Source of the DNA: Paramecium octaurelia
Taxonomy: Eukaryota; Ciliophora; Oligohymenophorea; Peniculida; Parameciidae
Direction of reading: 5' to 3'
NCBI GenBank assembly: GCA_905182995.1
Contig: CAJJDP010000061.1
Coordinates: 436,349-500,348, forward strand
Length of the DNA: 64,000 bases
How positions within the stretch are numbered: position 1 is the first letter of the stretch; each line of letters starts with the position of its first letter. The position numbers and the translations under genes were made by a program. The notes beneath the pieces are model-generated. The model worked only from the letters and a program-made list of their open reading frames with translations. It searched no databases and was not told where the DNA came from. Positions 35,755-50,497 of this stretch are shown here, piece by piece.

Positions 35755-38153
35755 ATGGATTTATCGAATTTTCGAATACGAACATAAATTATTGTGCTGT
35801 TTATTATTATTGTCATCATTGTGTTGACAATCGTTATTGTAAGCAATTTAACTCTTTTTAATTACATGAAAGATGCTTTTTTGTATGATTCAATGAATGT
35901 ACTAATAAAGGAAACTAACATTTAATTAACTAGTCAATCAGCCTTGTATGATCAGAGATTGAAAACAATAATTAATCAGAGTATGTATTTTTAAATGATT
36001 CATTAGTTTTCAGAAAACAAAGGATGTTTTAAAACATATATTTATTTGTTGATGTTAATGAACAGATAATTCAAACTTAAACACCTTTTTATTGTCCTCC
36101 TAATATTTCATAGGCAGAATCTAAATCTTTCTTTTGCCTCATGGCTTATTAATATGATTAAACTAATTATACAAATCTATAAAATGAAATCAAAAAGTAA
36201 TTTTAGGTTATTTCGATATTTCATGAAACCCTACTAATGTTTGACCAATCTTAATTCATAGCAACAGGTATAGCCTATACAACAAATGATCAGGTTCCTA
36301 TTTTGGGCACTTGGCCAGCCTTGAATTCAACTTTATCATATAATGCTCATTAGCGATCTTGGTATTTAGGCCACTTAAAACAAATGGGAAATGGAAAATA
36401 ATACCTCTTTAGTGATTTATTTACTACAATTCTTGGCTCATACACTATTGCCATATCTCAAAATATAACTAATAAACATAATAATTTTGAAGGTGTCGTC
36501 TTTAATCTAATGGATTTTGGAGTTTTTAAAAAAAACTTTAACGCTGATTACATCTTGGCTAATAATTAAGGTTAGATTATCATAGGGTAATTTAATTACC
36601 CTGAGAATACCACCAAACCTGTATTTTTTTTTAATGACTCAATTACTGGGTTCAATCAAATTGATTGGGAATCGATAACCACTTTAATTGATGGAAAATC
36701 AAATCAATCGAATTTCAAATCTCTTAATAATTGCTCTTTAGATGTCTCAAATTATTTATGCAGATATAATTCCCTGTATCGCTAAGAAGTCCTTTTAATT
36801 GCTAAATAGCTTGAGTATCCTCCATATCCTCCTCATATTGTCATCATGTAATTCATTCCATTATTAAAGTTTCAAGAACATCACTGAACTTTAACAATAA
36901 GTAGATTTACTCAATTAAGACATATACGAGTTATTTGCTTGGGAGATTTAGAAAAATATGCAAATTTTAGTTTTGCTCGCAATCGGAATTATTTTACTAT
37001 TTTTAATTATTTTACATTACATCACTAAATCTTTAGGCTTATTGATCAAATATTCAAAATTTTAATAGAATAATCTATAATATTTGAAGGGACATTCAGA
37101 AATGAATCAATAAATCGAAGCCATCACCAATTTGTATAACTTTAAATAAAACCAATAATTGTACAAACTATCTGAAAATGCATTAGATCAATTGAATATG
37201 CAATATTTTCGTAAATTCATCCAATTTATTCTAGAATTGCTTTCAAAATTGAAGGGCTAACAAGGTGAAGTAAAAAAATCTGAAGAATGTCTCCAAATGG
37301 AGTAAACTTAATACCCTATGACTACATAATACTTAAAGTTTTAGAAAAAATATTATTTGCATGATTACCAAGCTAATATAGAAGACAACACTGTTAATCA
37401 GCTTATATATTATTTTTTAATTAAAAAGTAGAAATGATGAATATTTTATTTATTTAAATTAGTTAGCTTCTATATTACTCATATAATCATTCCAGAAATT
37501 ACTTGCTTTGTATCCAATCCCTTCGATAGATAAGTAATAATACAATCAAAATTTAGAAATTCTCAGCATATAATAAAGAGGACAAATTACTGAAATATTA
37601 TTTAGTTTCAGTATCAAATTTTAAATAATTTAGAATAGTAATAACAGATTAACAAAGTTAAAAATATTGGCAAAATGTTTAGGCCAATTTAGAATTAATT
37701 CAAAAATAAAAATAGTGAAAAAATGATGAACATTCATTAGAAAACTCCTTTCCCCATACCTAAATTCATACGCTTGTTAAATACTAAAATTATTCACTCA
37801 TAAAAGGGAGGATTGGGATAAAGATTAGAAACGAATGGTTTGAATTAATTCGGTTACAAAATTAGATGCTTCTTCTTGTGATTCCAGCAAATAAATTTGA
37901 GTTCTTTGATATTAACTATCAAAGTTTGATGTGTAGCCCTATTACTTTGATAACATTCGGTTATTTGCAGAAATAAATTATGTGATTGTACATTAAATAA
38001 GAAAAACAAATTTTTAAAGTTTTATTGTTTTTAACAAAATTAGGAGAACTCAAAAAAGAGACTTCCTAATAATATTAAGACAAAGTTCCTAACTTTTTGG
38101 TTATCCTATTCAATTATACATTTTGGATTTGTTGGAAGGACCTTGCCAAATGA
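35755..38153 (+). CDS. Two-pass membrane sensor with extracellular Cache-like region; 3' part unresolved
   Basis: MDLSNFRIRTQ is followed by a long signal anchor (IIVLFIIIVIIVLTIVIVS). An extracellular region of about 320 residues has Cache-like features (NAHQRSWYLGHLKQM, FSDLFTTILGSYTIAISQ). A second membrane helix (VLLAIGIILLFLIILHYI) and a cytosolic helical part follow. Introns of 26 nt near 35980 and 22 nt near 36850 are clear. Downstream of about 37430 several open blocks lie in different frames (NQLASILLIQSFQKL, LLVIPANKFEFFD), so the C-terminus and the stop at 38151-38153 are provisional. A receptor-like sensor is inferred; ligand and output unknown. Confidence 0.55.
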
Positions 38154-38218
38154 AAGATCAAGAGTTTTTTAAATAGATGTCTCTTTATTAATAATTTATA
38201 TTTATTTATATATAATAA

Positions 38219-39826
38219 ATGATTTATCCAAAAAATAAACTATAATCTGCAGGGTAGTCGACTTTGTCTCGCAAAAACTATACTTCAGAATAAAGGGAAG
38301 AAATCAAAAGACAAATAGCTGATAGATTATCTAAGAAGTATGGTTTGGATTTGACGGAATAAATACATGCAAAAGTAAATAGCTATCTTAATCAAAATTA
38401 AACTATAACTGCCGAAGGGTATTTGAGTTTATTATAAATCTAGGATATAAAATTTGGAATAAGAAATCAGTCGTTAAAAGGCTTTGCCTCAATTATAATA
38501 ACAATAATCTTCAAATCAAGTTAAGTAAAAAGATGAAGATGATTAAAAATCAGTTGTTTCGAAAATGTCAGGAGCATCGAATTTTGATATGGTAGATTAA
38601 TACACTCATAAAACTGAAAAAAATACAGAAGAAAAGAAGAGTTAGAAAATGACTGGGTTACATACAAAGAAGATAGAGAATGACCTGGCATTTCTGAATG
38701 AAGAAAATTAATGGGGTGCAATATACAAATACAATAAATATCTTTATGATAAGGAAACTGAAATTAAGAAGCAAAGGGAAATAGAGAGAAAGAAAAAGAT
38801 TAAGGAAGAGTTGGATAAATAAGTTATTGAAAAATAATCAAAAAAAGTATTGAGTAAAAAGGAAGAAAATGCATTCTATGAAAATTAGATGTATCAATGT
38901 ACATTATTCGATTAGAAGGAATAAGAAAAAGCAGACAGAGTAAATATGTTATCTATTTTTAGGCTAAATATATTAAAATGATAGAGAAATAAGCAAGAGA
39001 TCAACAAGTTAAAGAAATCAAAAAAAATAGAAGAGTTGAAGAGAAATAAGAAAAGGCATTAGACAGCTATATGATATAGAAAGTAAGAGAAGAATTGGAT
39101 GATGAATAAAAGTTCTTACAATTTAAAAAGGAACATCAATATTAGGTCATGTAAAAATTAATGTCAGAAAATGAAGAGAAGAAAAAAATTTAAGAGAAAG
39201 AAAAAGAAGATGAAAGATAAGAGAATATTAGATTAATGGATGCTTATTGCAAATTGCTAGATAAATAAGAGGAAGAAAGATAGAAAGCAATGAAAGAAAG
39301 GGATGAAAAAATTAAACAATATTAGGAAAAGGCTATGGAAATGCAAGAGAAAGAATTAGAAAGTACTATAGATACAATTATAATTAGAAAAAATTGGGCA
39401 ATTAGAAAAAAGGGCTGATAAATATGAACAAAGAAAAGAGAGAAGATTGCAAGAATTAGAAAAGGAAGCAGAAAGAAAAAAATGGGAAACCAAGTTAAAA
39501 ACAAGAGAGTATTTGAATAAATAAATGGAAGAAAGAGACATATAAAAGTAAAGAGAAAAATTAAAGGATTAAGAATAAGTAATTGCAAATAATAAAGTTA
39601 GGCTACCTTATGGAAAGAAGATACTACTAATTATTTTTAATTTGAAAAGGAAAGAGATATTGAGAAAAAGAAAATCTATAAGGAATATTAGGATACATTA
39701 CTTGAATAAATGAAAGAAAAATCTTAAGCAAAAAAAGGCATAATTGATGAAATGCTTAGACATGAATAAATGTTAAGTAAAAACACGTTGTCAGAATTAG
39801 ATCAAATGAGACAAACAGTGCAATGA
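38219..39826 (+). CDS. Coiled-coil protein of trichohyalin/plectin-homology (cilium-associated) type
   Basis: Predicted 503 aa; introns of 25, 23, 25 and 23 nt leave 504 codons. Almost the whole chain after residue 110 is a highly charged single helix or coiled coil (KETEIKKQREIERKKKIKE, LMDAYCKLLDKQEEERQKAM, DIEKKKIYKEYQDTLLEQM). Length and charge pattern resemble TPH-domain proteins such as CFAP45/CFAP53, which line axonemal doublet microtubules. I cannot choose the exact orthologue. Structural role in cilia is inferred from family resemblance only. Confidence 0.7.
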
Positions 39827-39970
39827 TTTATTTCATATATAATATTAAATTAATCTAAAATAATTGTTGTTAGATTCTGTTGTTTTGTGTTCTTTCGCAT
39901 AAATTAAATTAACAATAATGTTTGATAGAGAATACATTATAGCATTGTATATGTTATCATCAATTTCAAT

Positions 39971-40588
39971 TCATTCAATGTAAAATTAAACTTTCCTTTA
40001 CCCAGCATCAAAGGTTGTGTCTTGTTTTCTAAACTTACTGTACTTTAATTCTTATTTCAATATACTCTTCACAGATTTTTCATCTGCTTATTTGCTTCTT
40101 TAGCTATCCAACATTCCATCATCTTCTATTGGCGATAGATCTCTGCTATTCACTTTTTCCTCAAATGTTTGTATTTTCTTTAAGCGATTACTGTCTAAGG
40201 ATTTTAATTTATTAGTAGCTTCAAAATTGCAAACAGGGGAATCGTTCTTTCTTTTTCCAATTGAACTTTATGATTTAAAAGGACTATCGTGTTTATCCAA
40301 CTACCCAATTAATTATATTTCTTTTTATGAATGAGATTGATGTTGCTCGGACTTTTTACTCTATTGAGATCTGAGATCTGCAAATCCTGGGGTTCCTGGT
40401 TCATCTGGACTGCTTTTTCGAGATGATAATTTCTTTTTGGGTAATGGATTGCTATAATTTATATGATTAACAAATACTAAATACTCTTATTAGGTTCCTG
40501 ACTATTTCATAATAGCATCTTATTTTATTTAAATTTCAGTTTCCTTTTCTTCTAATTGCTATTTGGTGCAGCACTATGCGCTTCCCAT
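39971..40588 (-). CDS. Acylated Ser/Lys-rich protein, hypothetical
   Basis: It reads 205 aa without an intron, stopping at TGA 39971-39973. MGSAQCC at the N-terminus fits N-myristoylation plus palmitoylation. The rest is polar and probably disordered (KKKLSSRKSSPDEPGTPG, EKVNSRDLSPIEDDG). A possible 33-nt GT..AG intron near 40460-40492 would keep the frame, so 194 aa is also possible. Likely a membrane-tethered phosphoprotein; no domain is known. Confidence 0.55.
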
Positions 40589-40714
40589 ATAATTGTTGTA
40601 TTGGGAAAATAATAATAACAAGTATTTTTTGAATTAAAATACATATTTGATTTATGATATGTATATAAACTGAAAATAGATTCAAACCTTCATGGCTGTT
40701 TCTTTTTATACATC

Positions 40715-40828
40715 ATGATCAGAAGAGTACTTTTTGAAAGTAAGGCAAGAACTTATCCACTTTATGAGCATGAAATTTTCTTTTCTCCTTTCTTCAAAAA
40801 TGAATGTCTTAGGAAAATATCGAAATGA
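40715..40828 (+). CDS. Possible 37-aa ORF
   Basis: MIRRVLFESKARTYPLYEH... ends at TGA 40826-40828. It could be a tiny protein or the first exon of something longer. There is no supporting homology that I can see; the surrounding 40589-40999 otherwise holds nothing recognisable. Confidence 0.25.
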   Translation: MIRRVLFESKARTYPLYEHEIFFSPFFKNECLRKISK

Positions 40829-40999
40829 AGAATATTTAATCTAGGTATTATCGTGATTAAAAATAATTTGTTAAATGATTGGCCATATTTGGCTATGATT
40901 ATTTTTCAATTATATTAATACTATGGCTTAATTAATCGAGCAATTTCTTTACATGAATTGCATCAAAGAATTTAAATTAGGACCAAATATATTTTTGAC

Positions 41000-41466
41000 T
41001 CAATTCGAAGTTATGTTGAGATCAGTCTTCAAATTATCAGTTTTACGTAAAAGAATATTCCCAGATCTCAAGTATTTCTCTAATTTATCTAAGTCTTGTT
41101 AAATTTCCTTAATGTAAATAAATCCTGTCAAAACATCCTTATAATGAGCCCTTTATAAATCGCATACCATATCATAATGTTTGTAATATTATTAGCCCTA
41201 AAGAATTGACAGAAAGATAAATTGATTTTTTTAAATGGTAAATTTGCAATTTTCAAATCTTTAAACTTAAAAACAGCTCAATAAGGACCCAAAATAATTC
41301 TAAACCTCTAATTTTTGTGAATCTCACAACGTCCTTGACGCCTTTCATTTTCTCTTATCCATAGCTGCTCCAGAAAATCCAATGGAAAATCCTTGCTATT
41401 TTATAAGTTAGACCTTTCAACATTGATTATAACAAGGTCATCAAATTTATTAAAAAAGACTTCCAT
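41000..41466 (-). CDS. Helical protein, hypothetical, possibly 5' incomplete
   Basis: From ATG at 41464-41466 (MEVFFNKFDDLVI) with one 23-nt intron, the exon sum is 148 codons and the stop is TGA at 41000-41002. The first 60 residues look beta-rich, the last 60 helical (LTGFIYIKEIQQDLDKLEKYL). The frame stays open upstream of the Met (SCSFVGHNKLQISS), so another exon may lie toward 41560. No family is recognised. Confidence 0.45.
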
Positions 41467-41890
41467 GTGTAAAGATGAAATTTATAGTTTATTGTGGCCT
41501 ACAAAAGAACAGCTTCCTCTTCACTAATAACTATAATAAACCAATATTTTTCAAAAAATAGTAATCTATTCAATATAAGTGCTTTGATAGTTGAGACAAC
41601 ATTCTTTGAAATATAAAATTAATCAATTATATAATCAAAACATAGACATAAATGAATTATTTGTTTTATAAGTTTGATTCTTTTAAATCATTGAGAATAT
41701 TTAATATTTCTTTGGAGTTGGGTTTAGAGTTATTTGAATGTAAGTTTATTTTATTTATATATACTATTGGAAGTATTTTGAACAAATCTTATAAGATTTT
41801 ATAATTTCATTAGTAAGAAAATAAATTAAATTATCAAAGAAGGAGATTAAGGATCAATTTATTTGATATATATCTATATTAGATAATTTA

Positions 41891-43531
41891 ATGTAAGTAT
41901 TAATTCATGCTTTATCTCATTATCCTGACCCTTTAAAGAGATCTAATGAAATTAAATCTTCAATTGCTGAGGCTTTGGAGTAAATAAAGTTTTTTGCTGA
42001 ATTCCTAAGGGGTGAAAAAATAAAACAAAATGCTCGCCATTTACTTTTAGAATTTTCTAATTATTTATCCTTGGAAACTTTCAAAAGTGGGGAAATAATT
42101 TGTCGAGAGGGTGATAAAGGAGACAAGTATATTATTTTGTTAATATTTAGATTTTATATTATACTTCAAGGCAATGTTAGTGTTTACAGAAAAAATGTTA
42201 ATTCAAGTTATGAACCGAATTCTGTATTGTCAGAATAAATCTTTATGGACTAAAATGTAAAGATTGGTCACCTAAAAGAAGGTGAAACTTTTGGTGAATT
42301 GGCTCTCTCATTAAATAAGCCTCGTTTTGCTACTATTAAAGCACAATCAACAGTTATTCTTTGTAGTCTCAGCAAGGATAATTATGCTAAAATGACTAAT
42401 GTAATTTATTTACTTCAAAAATAGTACATGTAAAGAGAATTGAATTTGAAGACAAATGCTTTGGCTACTTTATTTCCTAAATTATCCCAAAATTCTTTGA
42501 TTCGTCTTGCTTATCTTTTGTAAATTCAAATCTTCCCTAAAAACCATTGCATTTATAAATAGGGAGAAATTGCTTCTGGGTTCTACATTCTTTCAGATGG
42601 AGAAGTCAAATTAGAATAAATTTCCAAAAATTCTACTTAAATATATATACCAATAATGGTTTTAACTCCAGGTAGTCTTTTTGGCGTATAAAATGTCTTA
42701 AAGAATTAACCATATGATAACCAAGCCATCTGCCTAACTTAAAAGGTTACTGTGTACAAATTTACATGTGAATCTTTTGAATAACTTGGAGACGATTATA
42801 GTAAGAAAGCTTTACAGGCAGCTGAAAGGACTTGCAGAAGAGAGCCGAAAATATAAAGTTTATAATTGGTTTACTAGCCTGAAATGAGTAATTATATTTT
42901 ATGATTTTTTGAAATTAGCATTAGAGCACTTGATGAATAGGATAAATAAAATCCAAAAAAATAACGAATTATAAAATCTAGTGGAAAACAATAGGAGAAT
43001 TGTAGAAAGTTAAGATCAAACATTATCTAAAATTAGATTACTTTTAGAAATCCCTTTTTTACTGATTTAGATGCTGAAAATTTCAAATAGATAAAAAAGA
43101 TATCAATTGAACAGATCAAACAAGCTGATGTTAAGAAGTATTACATTTATAATACTTAACACTTAGATACAATTAACAATTTGCAATTTAAAACTACTTT
43201 GAACCTATTGAATTAGCTCCAATCTTAGATTCAATAAAAAGATAGAAGAATGCAAAATGCTTAAGTTTTGCTTCAATAAGAGAAAACACAGCAAATTAAA
43301 CTTCTATGTACTCATATCCAGCAAGTGGATACAACACTGCAAGAGTATTAACATTACCCTCCCCCAGTCATACTAGACATACATCTCACTCAAAAAAAAG
43401 TAGATTTTGAATATCTATTGTAAATCAATCATAATAAAAATTTGATTGAATCATTATATTGGTTTAATATTTTGATTATAGTGACTGGATAATACAGAAT
43501 TTCTTTATCTAGAAGTATTATAGTGTTTTGA
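41891..43531 (+). CDS. Protein with two cyclic-nucleotide-binding domains
   Basis: Two CNBD beta-rolls are visible. The first includes GEIICREGDKGDKFYIILQG and GETFGELALSLNKPRFATIKA, a near-canonical phosphate-binding cassette (GELAL..PRFAT). The second (KQGEIASGFYILSDGEV, LTPGSLFGVQNVL) lacks the GELA..RAA cassette. A 24-nt intron at about 42127-42150 is clear. The junction near 42888-42924 is not resolved, but a helical C-terminal part continues to about 43530. An upstream exon from ATG 41652 (MNYLFYKFDSF) is possible. It may be a PKA-regulatory-like or non-kinase cAMP/cGMP sensor; no channel or kinase domain is present. The 3' end overlaps the convergent gene below. Confidence 0.75.
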
Positions 43532-44242
43532 TAATCTATCTGTTGATCTTCTTTACTCTAAATTTAAGGATATTTCTTTAACACTTGGTTGTCTGGTAGA
43601 CTTTTAACTAATTGTTCTGTCTTTATTTAATGATTAATTTTTTAATATACTAATTCCTGTTAGAGATTAATCATTTTATTTTTTTTTAACAGGTCCTACT
43701 TATTTCTTTTTGGCTTAAATAATTTTAAAAGTTTTATCAGATTTTTTATTCGTTAATATGTCCTTCTTCTGTTTTATTTGATCTTTGCTAATACTGATTA
43801 TTTCATTAGGTTTATGGCTGTCATATTAGGATCTCATTGATTATTCTTATGCATCAAATTAAAAGTACTTATCTTATTGAGGAGTTGTAAAGTATTAGAC
43901 CAATTCTTTAGAGCATGATCTCATTGAATTTCTTTGAACTTATAGTTAAGCAATAGATTCTATTCTTTGCTAATATCTTTAGATTGCATGCTTGACATCG
44001 AATTAAATTGACTTTAGTAGATTTCTCTCGTCTTCCTCAGATGAATTGATTGATTATAATTTCTCTAAGAATGAATTTTTTATGACTGAAATTCTTGATC
44101 CAACATCATTTTATATTAATTTACCTAACCCGCAATCTACATATCCTTTTGTGTTAACTTTAGTGAGTTACTTTTAAAATTTTTATCTTAATTGCTCCAA
44201 TTTATTAATAGGAGGTTCAGATATGCTATATCTTTATTTCAT
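43451..44242 (-). CDS. Polar Ser/Gln/Lys-rich protein, hypothetical
   Basis: Intronless, 263 aa, starting MKQRYSISEPPINK, stop TGA 43451-43453. The sequence is uninterrupted over 264 codons on this strand, which makes it the real gene rather than the opposite frames. It is rich in short Ser/Lys segments (SLNKDRTISQKSTRQPSVKE, RRSTDRLSKHYNTSR) and probably disordered. Its stop overlaps by about 80 bases with the provisional end of the cyclic-nucleotide-binding gene. Confidence 0.6.
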
Positions 44243-44312
44243 AGAAAATTGTGAAATGTGATCGTTTAAAATAAAATTAACGATTATAATAATAAAATAT
44301 ACAATAATAAAA

Positions 44313-46308
44313 TCATAATTCATCAATCTCTGTAACATCTCTTAAATATACTTTCTTAGTTAAGATGACTTCATTGTAAATGACATATTTAGGTTTTTAA
44401 TTAAATAATACAGATTCTGGATGAATATAAGCTAATTAATTTGTTGACTTTCATTATTTAAATTCATACTTTTAATTTGTAGGCTTAATCAGAAGGAGAA
44501 TAGACTGCATGTTTAAACATCAAAGCCTCAGAGAGCACTTATTTAAATTTGTCATAATCCTCTTTTTCAAATTCTTTTTTAGTGATCCTTTTCATATAAT
44601 CCTTTAATTGTTGTTTAACACTTATTGCCTTTTGCAAAGTCTTATGATTAAGACAATTCTCTTTGCAAAAGCTTTTTTTATTTTAGGTCTCTTCGTACTT
44701 CCTTAATATATTGGCTTTTGTCAAATGATCAGAATTTGCAATTTTAAATTTACCTAAGATTTTCGACAAACTCTCCTTGGCTCCCCTCTAAAAGTAGAAC
44801 AAATTTTCCACTTGCAATACAGAAATGGAATTTAATGCCAAGTCATATATGCCACATTCATATGCTTTAATTAAAAAATGAGAAAATTAAGGTTCCAAAG
44901 GCAAGCTGGACATGTTTTTTCCATGTTCTGTCAAATTAAACTCAGAATCCAAGGCCTTCAACTTTACTAATTGATTTAGATTTGCTAGCATTAATTCCAT
45001 ATCAGGTCTATCTATTAAATCAAAGGTTAACACATTTTAAATCCCAATAGCCTTCATTTAAAGTATTACTGATAAGAGATTCACTCTTAAGATTTCCTAT
45101 TTTGAATTGTTTAATATTCATACAGGTAACATGTATTTCGCTAATCTTTCATAAGTTTATTGAGTATAAAGACGATAACATTGTCCCTATCTCTATCTCC
45201 CTGCTCTTCCTGCCCTTTGTTCGGCTTAAGCCTTTGAAACTGGAGCCAATAATAAGGTATCAATAGCTTTCCCAATTTGAAAGGACCTAATCTTTACATA
45301 ACCACAATCAACAACATAGACAATACCATCAATTGTTATTGAAGTTTCAGCTATATTGGTAGCCAAGACTACTTTTCTATGGACAGATTTTTGAAATGCT
45401 TCAAGTTATACTTCAGGAGGCAAAGCCGAATAAAGCATTTTAACATCTAATTATTTTTCTTGAGTTGATATTTTCATTCTCTCAATAAGAATTTCTTTGA
45501 CATCTTCAATATCTTCTTAGCCTGTTAAGAATGCCAATATATCTCCTTCAGGTTATGTAAAATGTAATTATAATATTGTGTTTACCATTGATTCCTAAAT
45601 TATGAAATTTTTTACCACATAATCCTATTGCCTTATTGGAACATTGTATACATCAACTGTATGGGTTCTTGCTTCAATTATGTGAATCTAAAATGGTAAA
45701 TTAAAGGTATTACTGCTTCGGTTTCTAAGTAATTTGCAAACTTCTCAATTTACATTGTTGCAGACATCAAAATTACTTTCAATTATTTTCTTTTTCTGCA
45801 TAAGTTTTTTAACAAACCCAATAATAAATCTGATTATACAGTCCTTTCATGAGCCTCATCGATTATAATAACATCATATCGTTTTAATTATTGATCTTTA
45901 TAACCCAAAAAAATACCAATTATGAATTCTCTGATAAGCATACCATCAGTTAAAAATGTAATTTATGTGTCTTTACTTGTGCAATCGTCAAATCTGACAT
46001 TATATCCAATTAATTATCCTAATTTAGTCTGTTTTTCTAATGAACATCTTTCTGCCAGAGTCATAGCGGCCACTCTAAAAATTAATGTTCAAATCTCACC
46101 TTCGAGGTTGGGTGACTGCTATTTTTACACCTGGATCATTTTCATAAATGTATTAAGGGATTTGTGTTGTTTTACCACAACCTGTTTCACCTGCTATAAT
46201 TATCACCTAATCTAATAATTAATAAATGTTATTACTATCTCTTATTGATTTGATGATTTTTTCCCTAAATTAGAATATCGGCAACTGCATTCTAAATTCA
46301 TTAAGCAT
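44313..46308 (-). CDS. DEAH-box RNA helicase (DHX/Prp family)
   Basis: Predicted 640 aa; introns of 25, 26 and 22 nt leave 641 codons. Helicase motifs in order: [10 protein letters not shown] (I), [14 protein letters not shown] (Ia), DEAH (II), SATM (III), the GQEDIE region, [14 protein letters not shown] (V) and QRAGRAGR (VI). The HA2 and OB-fold regions follow, ending [19 protein letters not shown]. This is a compact DEAH helicase of the Prp43/DHX15/DHX8/DHX35 group, acting in splicing or ribosome assembly with a G-patch cofactor; which one is uncertain. With introns this small, splicing-factor candidates are of interest. Confidence 0.92.
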
Positions 46309-46630
46309 CGCTAATTAAAAATAAATTACTTAATATAAGTATAATTTAAATAATTCAAAAATAAAAAATATTTTCGATTAATTATGATAATCAATAACCT
46401 AAAACATTAGTTGATTCTGTTCTTTACTCTATTTATCAGAATTCACATTTTAACCATAAGGATTGTGCAAATTAAGGAGGTTAGAGAATCCTTTATCGAA
46501 CTAAATTGAATATTTTATTAAAATTGGTTAAATATAATTTATATTTTAAATAATGAGACTGCCAATTCATTTGATAAATTAAAAAACTGATGTTGATTTT
46601 AATAAATAATAAGTTTACATAATTATTTAA
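46309..46630. other. Divergent intergenic region, nothing recognised
   Basis: About 320 AT-rich bases between the divergent helicase and CDPK starts. It should contain both promoters. No gene or clear site is seen. Confidence 0.4.
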
Positions 46631-48547
<1,917 letters not shown>

Positions 48548-48661
48548 TTATTGTTTATTTATTTGTGCATTGAATTATATTACCATCAATTCTTTTATCC
48601 CAAAGTTGTAAAATATAAATCTTGCTGAATTATTGATAAATATACAAAAACAAATTATTAT

Positions 48662-50353
48662 ATGATTTTTTTTTTAATTATAATCTCTATTGAATAATTT
48701 TAAGCTATAAGAAATATAGCCATAACATTGGGTCCTTTAACTTAATAGTCTATTACATATGTAATTTATTAGGATGAGCAACTTAATTAATAATTTAACT
48801 CAAAGGAGACTCGTTGGAGTAATTGTTCGCCATTGGATTTATTATACATTAAATCTAATGTGAATTAACAAATAGCATATACTCCCTTAAATATCATAAA
48901 CACCGATGATAAAGATTTAATTATTGATTCTTTAAGTCTTACTACTTAAAAAGGGTAGACTTTGAAGATAACACTAAGTAATTTTTATTTAATTTAGATA
49001 ATACTAATAATATTGTAGTCCAGAAAAAGGGAGTTGAGATCATAAATATCCAATATTTTTGTGAGAAGAAATTAACAAAGGAAAACTATTGGGCTGTAAT
49101 TGATATCAACCTCAAAACATCCAATCAATCTTTGAAATTTTCATATTAGTATATTTGCGATCCTAATTTCCATCCAAAAAGATTTGATTGGAGTTATTTG
49201 ATTTTAATTGTAACCATGTCAACTTTTGTACTCTTCCTGGCGAGGTAGTAAAAATTAAGTGCATTTAAAATCACTTATTATGATAAATTAAATAATAAAA
49301 ATGTTGTTGTGTTTTAAGGATTTCATTTAGGTTTGAAAGGAGCTATTATATATAATACTGTATTTGCTGTAGGAGTAACTGCAGCATATGTTTTTGAAAA
49401 AACAGTAGAAGACCTAGAAGAAAATATAGTTCGATGCTTTTGCTTGATATTTGGATTTATTTTAATTAGTGAAGTGAGCTTTTTATTTAATTTAGCTTTG
49501 TTATAAAATGAAATTTTTAAAAATACGAATAGTTTCCATCTTAAGGGCTTGCGATATCATTGGATTGCTTACCACTATTATAACTTTACATTTGTATGTA
49601 GATTTTAATGAACCTTGGATTGTATTAAATTATTACATATTATAGATAAGCAATTTATTGACAATCTATTTGGTTGGTACTTCAATCAAGTTATTTAAAA
49701 TAACAAGCTTAAAAAATGGATTGCATTTTTTTATTCCCTGCATAATTATGGACATCGTTTTTTCAATCTATGGCAGCTTTTTTGTTCGCTACGAGTGGGA
49801 TAGTCTTGTTATGAAATACTTTAATACTCCTCTTACTGCTTAATTTCCATATTTCTACCCGATTTATAAAAAAAAATGCGGATGGTTATCCATCACTTCT
49901 ATTTTGTTTCCTGCATTTTTCCTTGCTTATGCCCATAGAGTTGATCGATTCAAGGATTCTATAATTTATAGATTAATATCATATATAGGTTTACAAGTTG
50001 GATTGACCTTATGGTTTACGTTTTCATCTCTTTATTCAATACCTTTGCCTGTTTCATCATTTACCCTATTTCCAACAATAGGAATTAGTGCTATTATTGC
50101 ATTTCAGAGAAATGAAATTAAGGTGATGTGGAATGGTGATTTTTATGATCAAGTCTTACTAAATCCTTGGAGACATCAAATTCAGGCAGGGGAAAGAGAA
50201 TCAATCCATGTCTTGAATAAAAAAAGCAATGATGAAACGGAATTACAAAATCTTGCAGATTAAGAATAATAGCATTAATAAACTTAACTCCTCAGAATAT
50301 CAAGAGGATAGATTAAATTACACAACGAATTATTTTAGGGATTATTGGATTGA
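48662..50353 (+). CDS. Signal-peptide-peptidase-like (SPPL) membrane protein lacking a catalytic Asp
   Basis: Predicted 549 aa; introns of 20 and 22 nt leave 550 codons. An N-terminal signal peptide (MIFFLIIISIEQFQA) precedes a lumenal domain of about 190 residues and then about nine membrane helices, the SPPL2 layout. The sixth-helix catalytic Asp is kept (IIMDIVFSIY, GAC at 49751-49753). The partner motif, normally GxGD before the PG..RFD region, reads WLSITSILFPAFFLAYAHRVD-like with Ser at 49898-49900 in the Asp position. The third motif, normally PAL, reads PLPVSSF. The fold is recognisable, but intramembrane proteolysis should be lost. A chaperone-like or binding role, as in iRhom-type pseudoproteases, is an inference by analogy. 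Confidence 0.75.
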
Positions 50354-50497
50354 TTTGTTTTTTGGTTAAATGAAATTTATACTATTTTATAATTTTCTTA
50401 TACATAGATATTCTATATATAAAGAAAATTAATATACATATAATATTTCCTAAATTGTTTATAATAAAATTAAAAACTTTAAACAAACATTATTGAC

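Noticed and set aside
39322-39588. - strand hydrophobic ORFs (FLFTFICLFLPF..)
   Set aside because: They are the antisense of a Lys/Glu-rich coiled coil, which always yields Phe/Leu-rich shadows.
43540-44240. + strand hydrophobic frames suggesting a membrane protein
   Set aside because: They need repeated frame changes, while the - strand is open for 264 codons with normal composition.
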